A DNA stretch of 64,000 bases from an uncultured Flavobacteriales bacterium (GCA_903825395.1 CAIKAF010000005.1:18755-82754), one strand, 5' to 3'. Positions 15,706 to 24,243 are shown, numbered from the stretch's first letter. Translations and numbers: made by a program. Notes: generated by a model from the letters alone, not told the origin.

Positions 15706-16326
15706 TTAAATTAGTTGGTCAGCGTAGCTTAAAAACAGGAACAAATATAACCACAAGAAATCTAAAAAATGCCAATAAATGGCGGTACGGCTCAAATTAT
15801 GGTGGCTTTGGGCCGTCAAATTTCCACGTATTGCCTTTGCGAAAGTCCAAACCAAGGCCAATAACCCACTGATTATGTGAGCAAAATGAGCTCCGGTAAT
15901 GATGTAAAAAAAAGAGCCCGAAACATTCCCTGTCCGGTTATCTACCAAAAATATATTCTGGGCCACCAAGGCCTTGTAGCCCTCCCATTGCAACTGGGTA
16001 AACCAAATTCCGAGTCCAAAAATTACGGCTATACCTGCCGAAAGCAGCCAGCGGTTCATGGATCGATCGGTTCGAACCAGCCATTGCAGCAAGGCCATCA
16101 ATAGCGAACTCATCAGCAATACTATGGTGCTGTGCGTAAAGGGTTCCGGCAGAGAAAATTCCAACCAATCGCTGCCATCTTTTCGCACCACATACACGCT
16201 GGTTAAGGCCGCAAAAAACAGGGTTACCGAAGCCAAAAACAGCCAAAGCATAATGTTTTTTGCCCGAATGTTGGCTTTCCGTTCTTCCTCCGGACTCAAG
16301 GGTTTCAGCACCAAAGGCTCTTTCAT
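15706..16326 (-). CDS. Cytochrome c oxidase subunit III paralogue
   Basis: 206 residues with five clear membrane segments. The ending YWHFLDFLWLYLFLFLSYADQL and FFYIITGAHFAHIISGLLALVW are subunit III signatures. The length (about 200) matches the shorter CyoC/CtaE-like form found first in Bacteroidota oxidase operons, which commonly carry two subunit III genes. Its start codon overlaps the stop of cyoE by four bases. Confidence 0.92.
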   Translation of the reverse strand: MKEPLVLKPLSPEEERKANIRAKNIMLWLFLASVTLFFAALTSVYVVRKDGSDWLEFSLPEPFTHSTIVLLMSSLLMALLQWLVRTDRSMNRWLLSAGIAVIFGLGIWFTQLQWEGYKALVAQNIFLVDNRTGNVSGSFFYIITGAHFAHIISGLLALVWTFAKAIRGNLTAQSHHNLSRTAIYWHFLDFLWLYLFLFLSYADQLI

Positions 16327-17198
16327 AAGGCAAACAGTAAAATAAACTGAATCATGGGCAAATACAGAAACGAGGCAAACATCAGGCGCTTAGCGTCCTT
16401 CATGTCGTCATACAAATACAGGCGCGCCGCCGGCAATACCATGATTAAGCCGGCCAACAGCAAACCCAGCATCGGCCACATTCCAATCATATTTAACCAG
16501 AACGGAGCCAATCCAACCGGAATTAAGCACAGCGAATACAGCAGTATCTGAAAGGCATTGGCCTTAGAACGCCCATTCGGGAAAGGCAGCAAATTGAATC
16601 CTGCCTTCCTATAATCTTCATCCAATCTCCAGGCAATGGCCCAAAAATGAGGAAACTGCCACATGAATTGCATACTAAACAACAACACCGCAACGGCATC
16701 AATGGTTCCCGTTGCCGCAACATAACCCAGCAGCGGCGGAGCAGCTCCCGGAAAAGCGCCCACAAAGACGGCCAATGGAGTCTTTGACTTCAATGGGGTG
16801 TAAAACAATACGTACGATACCAACGCCAGTATGCTAATCAGGCAGGTAAGAGGATTGGTGAACATCCACAGAATTAGGGCTCCTGTTAAAGCCAGCGATA
16901 GCGACAAGGCCCAGGCAAATCCTTGCGACATTCGCCCCGTTGGCAATGGACGGTTGCGGGTCCGCTCCATCATTCCGTCGGGCAGCCGTTCTAAAATCTG
17001 ATTCATTCCATTGGACGCAGCGGTAATCATTGTCCCGCCCAGAGCCAGTGCGCTAAACTCAAGCCAATTAATCTGGTCAGCACCAATTACGTATCCCAAC
17101 ACGGCCGAAAAAATCACCAGCGAGGCCAGCCTCAGCTTCGTGAACGCCAAAATATCTTTCCCCTTTGAAGGCTGCAAATCCGTCATGCAATGGCACAT
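16323..17198 (-). CDS. cyoE: Protoheme IX farnesyltransferase (heme O synthase)
   Basis: 287-291 residues depending on whether the start is at 17198 or 17186; the latter gives MTDLQPSKGKD, the more usual N-terminus. A UbiA-type prenyltransferase with about eight membrane segments; the first Asp-rich motif reads NGMNQILERLPDGMMERTRNRP and the second YRKAGFNLLP follows WRLDEDY. The enzyme adds a farnesyl group to heme B to make heme O, the precursor of heme A for the caa3 oxidase. First gene of the operon; a TACCTTTG box precedes it. Confidence 0.93.
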   Translation of the reverse strand: MCHCMTDLQPSKGKDILAFTKLRLASLVIFSAVLGYVIGADQINWLEFSALALGGTMITAASNGMNQILERLPDGMMERTRNRPLPTGRMSQGFAWALSLSLALTGALILWMFTNPLTCLISILALVSYVLFYTPLKSKTPLAVFVGAFPGAAPPLLGYVAATGTIDAVAVLLFSMQFMWQFPHFWAIAWRLDEDYRKAGFNLLPFPNGRSKANAFQILLYSLCLIPVGLAPFWLNMIGMWPMLGLLLAGLIMVLPAARLYLYDDMKDAKRLMFASFLYLPMIQFILLFAL

Positions 17199-17209
17199 TG
17201 ATTCCTGCG

Positions 17210-17217
17210 CAAAGGTA
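17210..17217 (-). promoter_or_regulatory. -7 box of the oxidase assembly operon
   Basis: Minus-strand TACCTTTG, 11 bases before the ATG at 17198 and 23 before that at 17186. It probably drives the whole eight-gene operon from cyoE to the small CxxC gene, since spacing is tight and no terminator is seen within. Confidence 0.55.
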
Positions 17218-17291
17218 CATTAATTGTCCATGCTTGAACACAGATGCGCTTGGGGCGGCACCATTCTTCCTTCGATTTTTTGTTTTTTGGG

Positions 17292-17438
17292 GGGCGGTTA
17301 CGGGCTTTCAGAGCTAGTCCGCGGGTGCCGGCGGCTGGCCCAGCGGGCTTGCGGTGGCTCCCAAGGTCGCCTCCGCGCCACGCGGGCTCAGGCGCCGCCA
17401 CCCTTGCGTTCTAGCTTCTTCAATCCCTACCGCGGGCC
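17292..17438 (+). repeat. Dispersed GC-rich element, copy A
   Basis: First of five copies of a ~145-bp element. It begins GGGCGGTTACGGGCTTTC, has a core GCGGTGGCTCCCAAGG followed by TCGCCTCC, and ends CTTCAATCCCTACCGCGGGC. It fills most of the gap between the cyoE operon promoter and the fibrinogen-like gene, a region with no gene of its own. Confidence 0.9.
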
Positions 17439-17531
17439 ACCTTCAACACCTAATTCCACTGCAAATCAATACCCCTTGCTGTTCGATTTTCCACTTTTCC
17501 TTACCTTCATTCTGCAATTCAACCCCAAACC

Positions 17532-18704
17532 ATGAACCGATTTTTTATTCTTGTCGTTTTTGTTGCTGTGCAACTAAATCTGTTGTCTCAAACCACCGGT
17601 GTGGGCATCAACGCCACGGGCAGTGCTCCTGACCCCTCGGCGGGCCTCGATGTGAATTACACCAATAAGGGCTTTCTGCAACCCAGATTAACCACTGCCC
17701 AACGCAATGGCATTGCCAACCCCGCAAGCGGATTGTCCATTTACAATACCAGTACCAACTGCCTTGAGGCGTATTTCCCTCAGTTTGGCTGGAAAAAAAT
17801 CGCCTGCGATTGCCCGCCGGGCCCTGCCAATCTAATTCTTGTTCCCAATCCCATCAATGCCGGCTCGGCAGTAACGTTTAGCAGCGCCATGCTGGGCAGC
17901 TCCTACGCTTGGTCTTTCCAAAATGGAAGCCCTTCTACCTCAAACAATGCCTCTGTCAGTGTAACCTGGGCCGCCGCTGGCAGCGCTCAGGTAATTTTGT
18001 CGGTCGATTCCGGTGGCTGCAATTATGCCGACACTGTTGGTGTTACCATCAGTTCCAGTCCGCGCAATTGCTTAGATATTCTTACCGCGAACCCCAACGC
18101 TGCTTCAGGTGTGTACACCGTAGACCCCGATTTGGGCGGAGCCCTTCCATCCATGAGCGTATATTGCGACATGAGCAACCACGGCGGCGGCTGGACCTTG
18201 GTGCTTCGCGATGACCGAGACGGAGCTTTTCAAGTGGAAACCACCGGCTCGTTCGGGAATGTGGCGAATCTTAGCAGTTTAACTGGGGCTTCGGCCAAGT
18301 ATTCCGATGCTGTCATCAATGCCCTGCGCAGCTACACCGATGCCCGAGTCACCTACCGCAGCAACAACGCCAATTTTCAATACAACTACTTTCACCCCGG
18401 AAGCTGTGCCTATCAGCACAATTCCAACAACAACAGCTTCAATGTATCGGCATGCATGCGTTATGTTTCCACCTTCACCACATCGCTCAATCCCAATTAC
18501 ATACAATGCGCAAGCTGGGGTGGACAAGGAGCCGGTATCAACTGTTGGTACGGTTGCGGAAACAACCCCAACTGGTACACCAATGTTACCATTTCACACC
18601 GTGGATACAGCGAACAAACAGGCCTTTTGAATAATCCTAACGGCTTAGCAAACGGCAGTTCTAGTACCACTTACAACCAGAAATATTGGTTGTGGGTGCG
18701 CTAA
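17532..18704 (+). CDS. Secreted fibrinogen-like domain protein
   Basis: 390 residues. Signal peptide at 1-19 (VAVQLNLLSQ). Residues 20-95 form a common Bacteroidota surface-protein N-terminus (GVGINATGSAPDPSAGLDVN...GFLQPRLTTAQRNGI, ending in paired cysteines IACDC). A PKD-like segment follows at about 100-175 and then a fibrinogen C-terminal-like domain (VYCDMSNHGGGWTLVLRDD near 213-231) with several further cysteines. The fold suggests binding of glycans or other surface ligands. No T9SS tail is obvious at the C-terminus. The start is a clear ATG after an AT-rich stretch. Confidence 0.8.
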   Translation: MNRFFILVVFVAVQLNLLSQTTGVGINATGSAPDPSAGLDVNYTNKGFLQPRLTTAQRNGIANPASGLSIYNTSTNCLEAYFPQFGWKKIACDCPPGPANLILVPNPINAGSAVTFSSAMLGSSYAWSFQNGSPSTSNNASVSVTWAAAGSAQVILSVDSGGCNYADTVGVTISSSPRNCLDILTANPNAASGVYTVDPDLGGALPSMSVYCDMSNHGGGWTLVLRDDRDGAFQVETTGSFGNVANLSSLTGASAKYSDAVINALRSYTDARVTYRSNNANFQYNYFHPGSCAYQHNSNNNSFNVSACMRYVSTFTTSLNPNYIQCASWGGQGAGINCWYGCGNNPNWYTNVTISHRGYSEQTGLLNNPNGLANGSSSTTYNQKYWLWVR

Positions 18705-18731
18705 GAAATCCCGGCAGGGACTGAATTGTTG

Positions 18732-18739
18732 TACCTTAG
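18732..18739 (+). promoter_or_regulatory. -7 box directly upstream of a start codon
   Basis: TACCTTAG is followed by only four bases (CCCC) before the ATG at 18744. Transcription would begin at or within the start codon, so the message is probably leaderless. Confidence 0.5.
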
Positions 18740-18743
18740 CCCC

Positions 18744-19472
18744 ATGTTAGTACAGGAATTTGAGCAACAGGGCCTGTCTCTTTTTCGCTGGCGCAGTTAC
18801 TGGCCCTTGGTTGGTTTGGCCCTAGCACTTTGGATTGTTTGGCTTCGCCCCAATCCCTATCCTTGGTTGGTTTGGCCGGCCTTAATCCTGGGCTTGCTAG
18901 GTCTGTTTATACGCATTATCACCGTGGGCTTTACTCCCAAAAACACCTCGGGCCGCAATACGGCAGAAGGGCAAGTGGCCGAAAGTATAAACACCCAGGG
19001 CATGTACTCTATGGTTCGCCACCCCTTGTATTTGGGGAATTTTCTAATGTGGTTGGCGCCCGCCGTTTTAACCGGGCACCTTTGGTTTATTTTGGTGTTC
19101 TGTTTGGCCTTTTGGTTGTATTACGAACGCATTATGTTTGCCGAAGAGCAGTTTTTGCAGCGCAAATTTGGAAAACCCTATCAGGATTGGGGAAGCCAAC
19201 GGCCCGCATTTATTCCTAAGAAGTTGATGTGGCAACGGCCCACTCTTCAATTTAGCTGGAAAAAAAGTGTGAAAAAAGAAAAGAATGGACTGGCCGCCTT
19301 GCTGTTGGTGTTGGCAGGCATTCTGTATGTTGAACAAGTGGGTATTCGGCGGCAGCTTTTTTGGCCGGAACTTGATTTCTGGACGCTTTCCGCCCTGGCC
19401 TCTACCCTATTGTATTTGGTATTGAAACTCATCAAAAAATACACGCACTGGCTGGACGAAGAGGGGCGGTGA
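18744..19472 (+). CDS. Isoprenylcysteine/phospholipid methyltransferase-family membrane protein
   Basis: 242 residues from the ATG at 18744; the longer frame would place codons inside the promoter. Membrane segments near 20-35, 45-62 and 105-140, with two more at the C-terminus. The catalytic-type region INTQGMYSMVRHPLYLGNFLMW, then YYERIMFAEEQFLQRKFGKPYQDW, is the ICMT/PEMT-like methyltransferase pattern that binds S-adenosylmethionine at the membrane. Related proteins methylate lipids, including the lipid A phosphate in some bacteria; the substrate here is unknown. Confidence 0.8.
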   Translation: MLVQEFEQQGLSLFRWRSYWPLVGLALALWIVWLRPNPYPWLVWPALILGLLGLFIRIITVGFTPKNTSGRNTAEGQVAESINTQGMYSMVRHPLYLGNFLMWLAPAVLTGHLWFILVFCLAFWLYYERIMFAEEQFLQRKFGKPYQDWGSQRPAFIPKKLMWQRPTLQFSWKKSVKKEKNGLAALLLVLAGILYVEQVGIRRQLFWPELDFWTLSALASTLLYLVLKLIKKYTHWLDEEGR

Positions 19473-19524
19473 TTCAGCGGGGTGCTGAACGGCCAATTCA
19501 AGAGTGGCATTTTAGTCTAAACTC

Positions 19525-19671
19525 GGCCCGCGGCAGGGATTGAAGAGGCTTGCCCGCAAGGTTGGCGGGGCTTGGCCCGCGCGGCGCGGAGGCGACCTTG
19601 GGAGCCACCGCAAGCCCGCTGGGCCAACCCCCGGCAACCGCGGACAAGCCCTGAAAGCCCGTTTGCCGCCC
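19525..19671 (-). repeat. Dispersed GC-rich element, copy B (inverted)
   Basis: Reverse-complement copy of the element, very similar to copy A (both contain TTGGCCCAGCGGGCTTGCGG or a near match on the element strand). It ends just before the serine hydrolase gene; the frame of that gene runs back through it, producing a spurious Arg-rich N-terminus. Confidence 0.92.
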
Positions 19672-19700
19672 TTAAAATCATGACTTTTCAACTAAATTTA

Positions 19701-21074
19701 ATGCAGACATTAAACGTTTTGATTTTGAAAAGCACTAACTTGTATAAAACTCAAAAATTACGCTGGCTTGTGCGCTATCTTTTGCTTTTCATCGCATTCC
19801 TTCCGATTTCCATGGCGAAATTGCAGAGCCAACCTCTGTATTTTCCGCCTGCCACCGGCACTTGGCAAACCCAAAACTTCAGCGATTTAGGCTGGTGTCA
19901 AGACAATATCGACAGCCTATATGCCTATTTGCAAGTCAATAACAGCAAAGGTTTTATCCTTTTAAATCAAGGTAAAATTGTGCTGGAAACGTACTTTGGC
20001 TCTTTTACTAAAGATAGCCTTTGGTATTGGGCATCGGCCGGGAAAACGCTAACCGCCATGTTGGTGGGAATTGCTCAGCAAGAAGGGCATTTAAGCCTGT
20101 CGGATAGCAGCAGCCAATATTTGGGCTCGGGCTGGACCTCTGCCCCCGCCAACAAGGAAGGCCTGATTACCATACGGCATCAGCTCGCCCTAGATGCCGG
20201 ACTGAACGACGGTTTAAGCAATCCGGATTGCACCCTTGATACCTGTTTGCAATACCTAACAGATCCCGGAACCCGCTGGGCCTACCACAATGCCGTGTAC
20301 ACCCTGTTGGATTCTGTCTTGCTGAATGCCACAGGGCAAAATGCGAATGCCCTTTTTCAATCCCGAATCCGGCCGACAACGGGCATAAACGGGCTGTACC
20401 TTATGCTGGGCTATAACAATGTGTTTTTTAGCACGCTTAGGTCTATGGCCAGGTATGGCTTGCTGTTGCAAAACCGGGGGAATTGGAATGGAACTCCTGT
20501 GCTGAGCGATACTGCATTTTTTGGACAGATGACCCGTCCATCTCAGTTGCTCAATCGATCTTATGGATATTTGACCTGGCTGAATGGGCAAAGCTCGTTT
20601 ATGCTGCCGACCACACAGCTGGTATTTCCGGGCCCTCTTTTCCCCGATGCGCCCAGCACTATGTTTGCCGCTTTAGGAAAAGACGGGCAAATTATCAGTG
20701 TGGCTGCCAACCAAGGCTTGGTTTGGGTGAGGATGGGAGAAAGCCCAAACAGTGGGAGCGCAACCGTTACACCCATTTTTGCCAATGAAATTTGGAAATA
20801 CATCAACCGCCTGCCCTGCAGCTCAGGACTATCTGATGAACTTCATCCAGATGGCTTGGTTTGGCCAAACCCGGGCAGCAAGTTGATTCGGTATCGGGGC
20901 GCTGAAACCCCTTTGGAGTGGAAGGTATACGACGCTCTGGGACGATTGCGGCTTGAACATGGACCGGGAAATGAACTTGAAACAACGGAATTGGAGCCCC
21001 ATGTGTATTGGATTGAAATTCAATTGCCAAACAGGCCTCCTAAACGGACAACATGGGTGAAGGAGTCGAATTAA
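19701..21074 (+). CDS. Secreted serine hydrolase (beta-lactamase/PBP-like) with T9SS domain
   Basis: 457 residues from the Met at 19701; the frame extends to 19572 but that part is the dispersed repeat. A long basic n-region and hydrophobic core (YLLLFIAFLPISMA) precede the catalytic domain. SxxK is Ser112-Ala-Gly-Lys115 (WASAGKTLTAM), YxN is Tyr195-His-Asn197, and GKDGQ near residue 325 fits the third motif. These are class C beta-lactamase/esterase-like enzymes acting on peptides or esters. The last ~75 residues (LVWPNPGSKLIRY to WVKESN) are a T9SS-type tail, so it is exported across the outer membrane. Confidence 0.85.
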   Translation: MQTLNVLILKSTNLYKTQKLRWLVRYLLLFIAFLPISMAKLQSQPLYFPPATGTWQTQNFSDLGWCQDNIDSLYAYLQVNNSKGFILLNQGKIVLETYFGSFTKDSLWYWASAGKTLTAMLVGIAQQEGHLSLSDSSSQYLGSGWTSAPANKEGLITIRHQLALDAGLNDGLSNPDCTLDTCLQYLTDPGTRWAYHNAVYTLLDSVLLNATGQNANALFQSRIRPTTGINGLYLMLGYNNVFFSTLRSMARYGLLLQNRGNWNGTPVLSDTAFFGQMTRPSQLLNRSYGYLTWLNGQSSFMLPTTQLVFPGPLFPDAPSTMFAALGKDGQIISVAANQGLVWVRMGESPNSGSATVTPIFANEIWKYINRLPCSSGLSDELHPDGLVWPNPGSKLIRYRGAETPLEWKVYDALGRLRLEHGPGNELETTELEPHVYWIEIQLPNRPPKRTTWVKESN

Positions 21075-21107
21075 ACACCCTTATTCCAAGGCAGGAACTG
21101 GATTGAA

Positions 21108-21905
21108 TTAATTTTTGGGATGCTGTCGGTTGAAAAACAAAGCAGAATTTCGGGTCATTAGCGTATCGCAGATTCGCCGCGCTAAACGCTCTGAAGCACG
21201 CCGAGCCCGAATGGAGCTCATATGAAAGGTGGACAAGGTATCGTGTCCCGCTAAATCCCAGGCAGGAATCATCCGGGCATTGATGTCTGTTTTCAAGACC
21301 TTTTGAATGCCCAATATACGGCTCTGCAGTCCTGGGCGCAAAAATGGACTAATCCAATAAATAGGAATATATGGTTTGTATTTACGGATTTTCTGAAGAA
21401 GGCCGGCATGGTTGTCGATTCGATTGTTCCCCAGTTCGACAACGACCAAATCGGGTTGCCAATACGCCATTAGACTGTCCAAGTTTCTACTCCAGGTTCG
21501 ACCTATTGGCTTAAAATCTGCCCGTAGGGTTCCGGCGACAGTGCGAACAGGGCTTGAATGCCCAATGCTATCGTCGGCCCAGGTGCGGCGAATTCGAAAG
21601 CCACAACAGGCGTTCTTTAGTTCAGCAACAGTAAAGGTCTGGCTACCGGCACCGCCAATTGCCACAGATAAAATATGAAAACTTCCCAGCTGATGCAGAT
21701 GCCGCTGCAGGTGTTCTCCGAAATAACCTACCATGTGGCTGTCGCCCAACATTAAGATATGGGTTGTTTTTCTGGGTTGAGCCGAAATCGATAGAGCGAA
21801 GAAACAAGCAACCAACCAAATGGAGCACTTATGGGCTTGATTTAAACCGTTTGTAAAAACGTGCAATGTTGATTTCAGGTGGAATTTCACGGGGCGAATG
21901 TACAC
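21108..21905 (-). CDS. Secreted SGNH/GDSL hydrolase
   Basis: 265 residues. GDSH at 54-57 holds the nucleophile serine; GGAGSQTF supplies the block II glycine, and VVVELGNNRIDN the block III asparagine. A late DLAGHD or DTLSTFHMS region would give the Asp-His pair. SGNH enzymes are esterases or acetyl-transferases on lipids and glycans. The only Met start lies 77 bases inside the upstream oxidoreductase gene; the hydrophobic stretch IWLVACFFALSISAQ at 29-43 is the signal peptide, so a later non-ATG start is possible. Confidence 0.78.
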   Translation of the reverse strand: MYIRPVKFHLKSTLHVFTNGLNQAHKCSIWLVACFFALSISAQPRKTTHILMLGDSHMVGYFGEHLQRHLHQLGSFHILSVAIGGAGSQTFTVAELKNACCGFRIRRTWADDSIGHSSPVRTVAGTLRADFKPIGRTWSRNLDSLMAYWQPDLVVVELGNNRIDNHAGLLQKIRKYKPYIPIYWISPFLRPGLQSRILGIQKVLKTDINARMIPAWDLAGHDTLSTFHMSSIRARRASERLARRICDTLMTRNSALFFNRQHPKN

Positions 21906-22836
21906 AAATATCGGCCATTAAATCAGCAAGTTGCGGAGCTAAAAGCAAGCCTTTGCTTCCCAATCCATTAAAAAACAGGTGGTTGCGAAATTCGGGGTGA
22001 TGACCGACGATGGGCTTTCTATCGCCGCTGGCTGGCCGATACCCCAAACTAAACTTTAATGCCGTTGGCGGTTGAGCTTCAGGATAGGAGGGAAGCGCTT
22101 GAATTAGCTCTTGTTCCGCTTGGGCATGATCGGCTGGGGTTTGACTCCAACTGTAGGTGCTTCCCAAGCGATGTACACTAGGATTGGCTGGATCTTGCCC
22201 AAAAAAGAACCCCCGATGAACAACCAAGGGTTGAAATTCCGAGCTGGATTGATTCCATTCTGCCTGAACTCCTGCCGATGGACGTAAGGGCACCCATCCG
22301 AACAAGGAAGAGGAACAGGCCCATACTCCTTGAGCCCAAATCACCCAGTTTGAAACAGGAACATTCATCAATTCGGCTTCCTGCCCAACGGCATTCCGCC
22401 AAAATCCCCGCCGTTCTAAATCCTGCTGTGATGCCGATAAAAAATGCGGAATAGAAATGGAAGCGGCGCGCAATACATCAACATAGGTGTCTCCGCAGTG
22501 AATATGCTGATGTAACCCTTCTTGCCAAGCTTGAATCCATCTGGTATTGTCCGACTCATCTCGAAAATAGTGCCGCAACACTACCGGTTCCATAAAATGA
22601 GCATCCAAACGTTCTTGGCACTGGGAATAAAAAGCTAAGGCCAGTTCAAATCCCAAGGCCCCATAGGTCAGCGTCCTGGTTTTTAAATGCACCGGATTGA
22701 GCAATCCCCAGGCTGCTTTTGAAGCTGCGCCGGGAAAATCCGCGGCAAACACCTCTACCTCAAGACCGCGCTGAATCAGAGTTTGGGCCAGAACATGAGC
22801 GGCAAGACCATTTCCTACTATGCGTATGGGCTGCAT
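21829..22836 (-). CDS. FAD-dependent oxidoreductase (DAO family)
   Basis: 335 residues. The N-terminal dinucleotide-binding motif is VGNGLAAHVLA (GxGxxA at 8-13), with FPGAASKAAWGLLNP typical of D-amino-acid oxidase-like proteins, and the C-terminus has GYRPASGDRKPIVG and NGLGSKGLLLAP, the FAD-binding end of the DAO fold. Relatives oxidise amines or amino acids or modify tRNA wobble bases (MnmC-like); the substrate is not evident. A -7 box sits four bases before the start codon, so the message may be leaderless. It overlaps the SGNH gene downstream. Confidence 0.85.
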   Translation of the reverse strand: MQPIRIVGNGLAAHVLAQTLIQRGLEVEVFAADFPGAASKAAWGLLNPVHLKTRTLTYGALGFELALAFYSQCQERLDAHFMEPVVLRHYFRDESDNTRWIQAWQEGLHQHIHCGDTYVDVLRAASISIPHFLSASQQDLERRGFWRNAVGQEAELMNVPVSNWVIWAQGVWACSSSLFGWVPLRPSAGVQAEWNQSSSEFQPLVVHRGFFFGQDPANPSVHRLGSTYSWSQTPADHAQAEQELIQALPSYPEAQPPTALKFSLGYRPASGDRKPIVGHHPEFRNHLFFNGLGSKGLLLAPQLADLMADICVHSPREIPPEINIARFYKRFKSSP

Positions 22837-22840
22837 GCCA

Positions 22841-22848
22841 CGAAGGTA
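22841..22848 (-). promoter_or_regulatory. -7 box directly upstream of a start codon
   Basis: Minus-strand TACCTTCG with a four-base gap to the ATG of the FAD oxidoreductase. Seven of the eight consensus positions allow for the expected pattern; leaderless transcription is likely. Confidence 0.45.
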
Positions 22849-22854
22849 CTTGGA

Positions 22855-23358
22855 TTATTTAAGGTTGTTGGGCGGACTCTCCAACCAGTTCAACACAATG
22901 TGGGCAACAGCCGGGCAAATCCGGGCATTTTTCTTGGTCAAATCAAGCACCTCCGACATGCTTGCATGGTCGGTATGGGGGTACATCCTACAGGCTCTTG
23001 GTCTAGCCTCATACACCGAGCAACGGTTGTCTTCCAACAAAAATGGACAGGGTGTAGATTTGAGTACCCAATCTCCATCTTCATCCAGCCTTAGGTAGGT
23101 ATCTTGAAGTTGCCCCGGACTAATTTTTAAATGGTGGGCGAGTTTATCCACATCTTTATTCGTAAACAAGGGGCCTGTTTCTTTGCAACACCGAGCACAT
23201 GAAAGGCAATCGGTGTGTTCAAAAGCTTCCTCGTGTGCCTGATGGAAAGCGGTATTTTGCTGAGCGGGTTTCCAGCGGGCAATGCTGGAAAAAAGGGCGT
23301 TTACTTCTCGCTTCCGGGATTGAACCGTTTCCGTTCGCTTCCGGTATTCCTCATTCAT
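22855..23358 (-). CDS. YkgJ-family cysteine-cluster protein
   Basis: 167 residues from the Met at 23358 (MNEEYRKRTE). The longer frame overlaps the upstream gene. Conserved cysteines CLSCARCCKETG, then CPFL, CSVYEARPRACRMYP form the UPF0153/YkgJ pattern, proposed to bind iron or zinc; the R-x-x-x-C pattern suggests an Fe-S or zinc site. Function is unknown. The N-terminal ~50 residues are helical. It starts 5 bases past the stop of the coiled-coil lipoprotein gene. Confidence 0.83.
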   Translation of the reverse strand: MNEEYRKRTETVQSRKREVNALFSSIARWKPAQQNTAFHQAHEEAFEHTDCLSCARCCKETGPLFTNKDVDKLAHHLKISPGQLQDTYLRLDEDGDWVLKSTPCPFLLEDNRCSVYEARPRACRMYPHTDHASMSEVLDLTKKNARICPAVAHIVLNWLESPPNNLK

Positions 23359-23362
23359 GGAA

Positions 23363-24217
23363 TCAATCCAAAATAATAACCAAGTAGCGTGAGGAACTCC
23401 AGAATGCTTCAGGATCAGTAATAACCAGTTTTTCAATCATAAAATCGGTCTTCACCAATTCGTACGCTGTGCTGGGGTGATTGGTTGCAAAATGAATGTT
23501 CCGGGTTCCCAATGGAATTTCAAGCAACTTGCGCCGGTCGGCCGACTTAAAATAATCCTGATTAAAATCAGAGGAAATTCGAGCACCACTGCGGGCATTC
23601 AGGAAGCCGCCAGAACTAATCACTTTTTTCTCTTTTAATGTGGTGTAGGAACCTGTGGCCCAAAAGACGGTATTAATAACCTCTGATTGTTGTTCAATTC
23701 GAGCGCCACGACGTGCATGCGAAATCGCAAGACTATCAAAAGACCGCTCTACCGTCTGCACCCGTACATTCACTTTCTCCAATTCCTTTTTCAGAGTAAC
23801 AATTTGCCCATCTTTTTCCTCCAAGTTTTTTTGAAGATTCGCGATGAGTGCTTGCAGCGACTTCATGTTCTTTTTAGATTGGCTTACTTCTTTCTTTAGC
23901 AATTCAATTTTGGCCTTTCCCTCATTTAATAACGTTTCCAACTCCAACAAATCATTGGTCAGGTTGGCCCTGGTGTTTGAGCTCAATTCTGGACTCCCCC
24001 CGGCACTGGCAATGATGGCTTGCCGTGATTTCACCGAATCCATTACTTTCTGGATTTCCATAAAGTCGGCCAGGTAATAATCAATTTCGCTTTGTTGGTT
24101 GCTGTTCACCATTTCCAGCGAGTCAATGGTAGCTTGCAAGGGATTGCTTTCTGAGTCCTTTCCACCACAAGCCCAAAGTAGAACCAACGATAAAACAGGT
24201 AGAATGAAGTAGCGCAT
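23363..24217 (-). CDS. Coiled-coil lipoprotein
   Basis: 284 residues from the Met at 24217 (MRYFILPVLS). Lipobox LLWAC with Cys at about 14, followed by GGKDSESN, so it is lipid-anchored in the cell envelope. Residues 25-165 form a long coiled coil (LEMVNSNQQSEIDYYLADF, LEEKDGQIVTLKKELEKVN). The C-terminal domain (from about 180; TVFWATGSYTTLKEKKVISSGG) recurs in Bacteroidota proteins of unknown role. The start shares a divergent promoter region with the DCC gene. It may be co-transcribed with the YkgJ gene downstream. Confidence 0.75.
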   Translation of the reverse strand: MRYFILPVLSLVLLWACGGKDSESNPLQATIDSLEMVNSNQQSEIDYYLADFMEIQKVMDSVKSRQAIIASAGGSPELSSNTRANLTNDLLELETLLNEGKAKIELLKKEVSQSKKNMKSLQALIANLQKNLEEKDGQIVTLKKELEKVNVRVQTVERSFDSLAISHARRGARIEQQSEVINTVFWATGSYTTLKEKKVISSGGFLNARSGARISSDFNQDYFKSADRRKLLEIPLGTRNIHFATNHPSTAYELVKTDFMIEKLVITDPEAFWSSSRYLVIILD

Positions 24218-24226
24218 ATTAAACAT

Positions 24227-24243
24227 TAACTTTGATAAAGGTA
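24227..24243. promoter_or_regulatory. Back-to-back divergent -7 boxes
   Basis: TAACTTTG at 24227-24234 points right toward the DCC gene and the complement of 24236-24243 reads TACCTTTA pointing left toward the coiled-coil lipoprotein gene. The two boxes are separated by one base, so the two RNA polymerases would compete for the same site. Confidence 0.6.

Noticed and set aside
17210..17531. Coding sequence in the GC-rich gap before the fibrinogen-like gene
   Set aside because: The frames found are translations of element copy A and contain no recognisable domain.
19572..19700. N-terminal extension of the serine hydrolase
   Set aside because: Those 43 codons are the dispersed GC-rich element; the signal peptide starts at the later Met.
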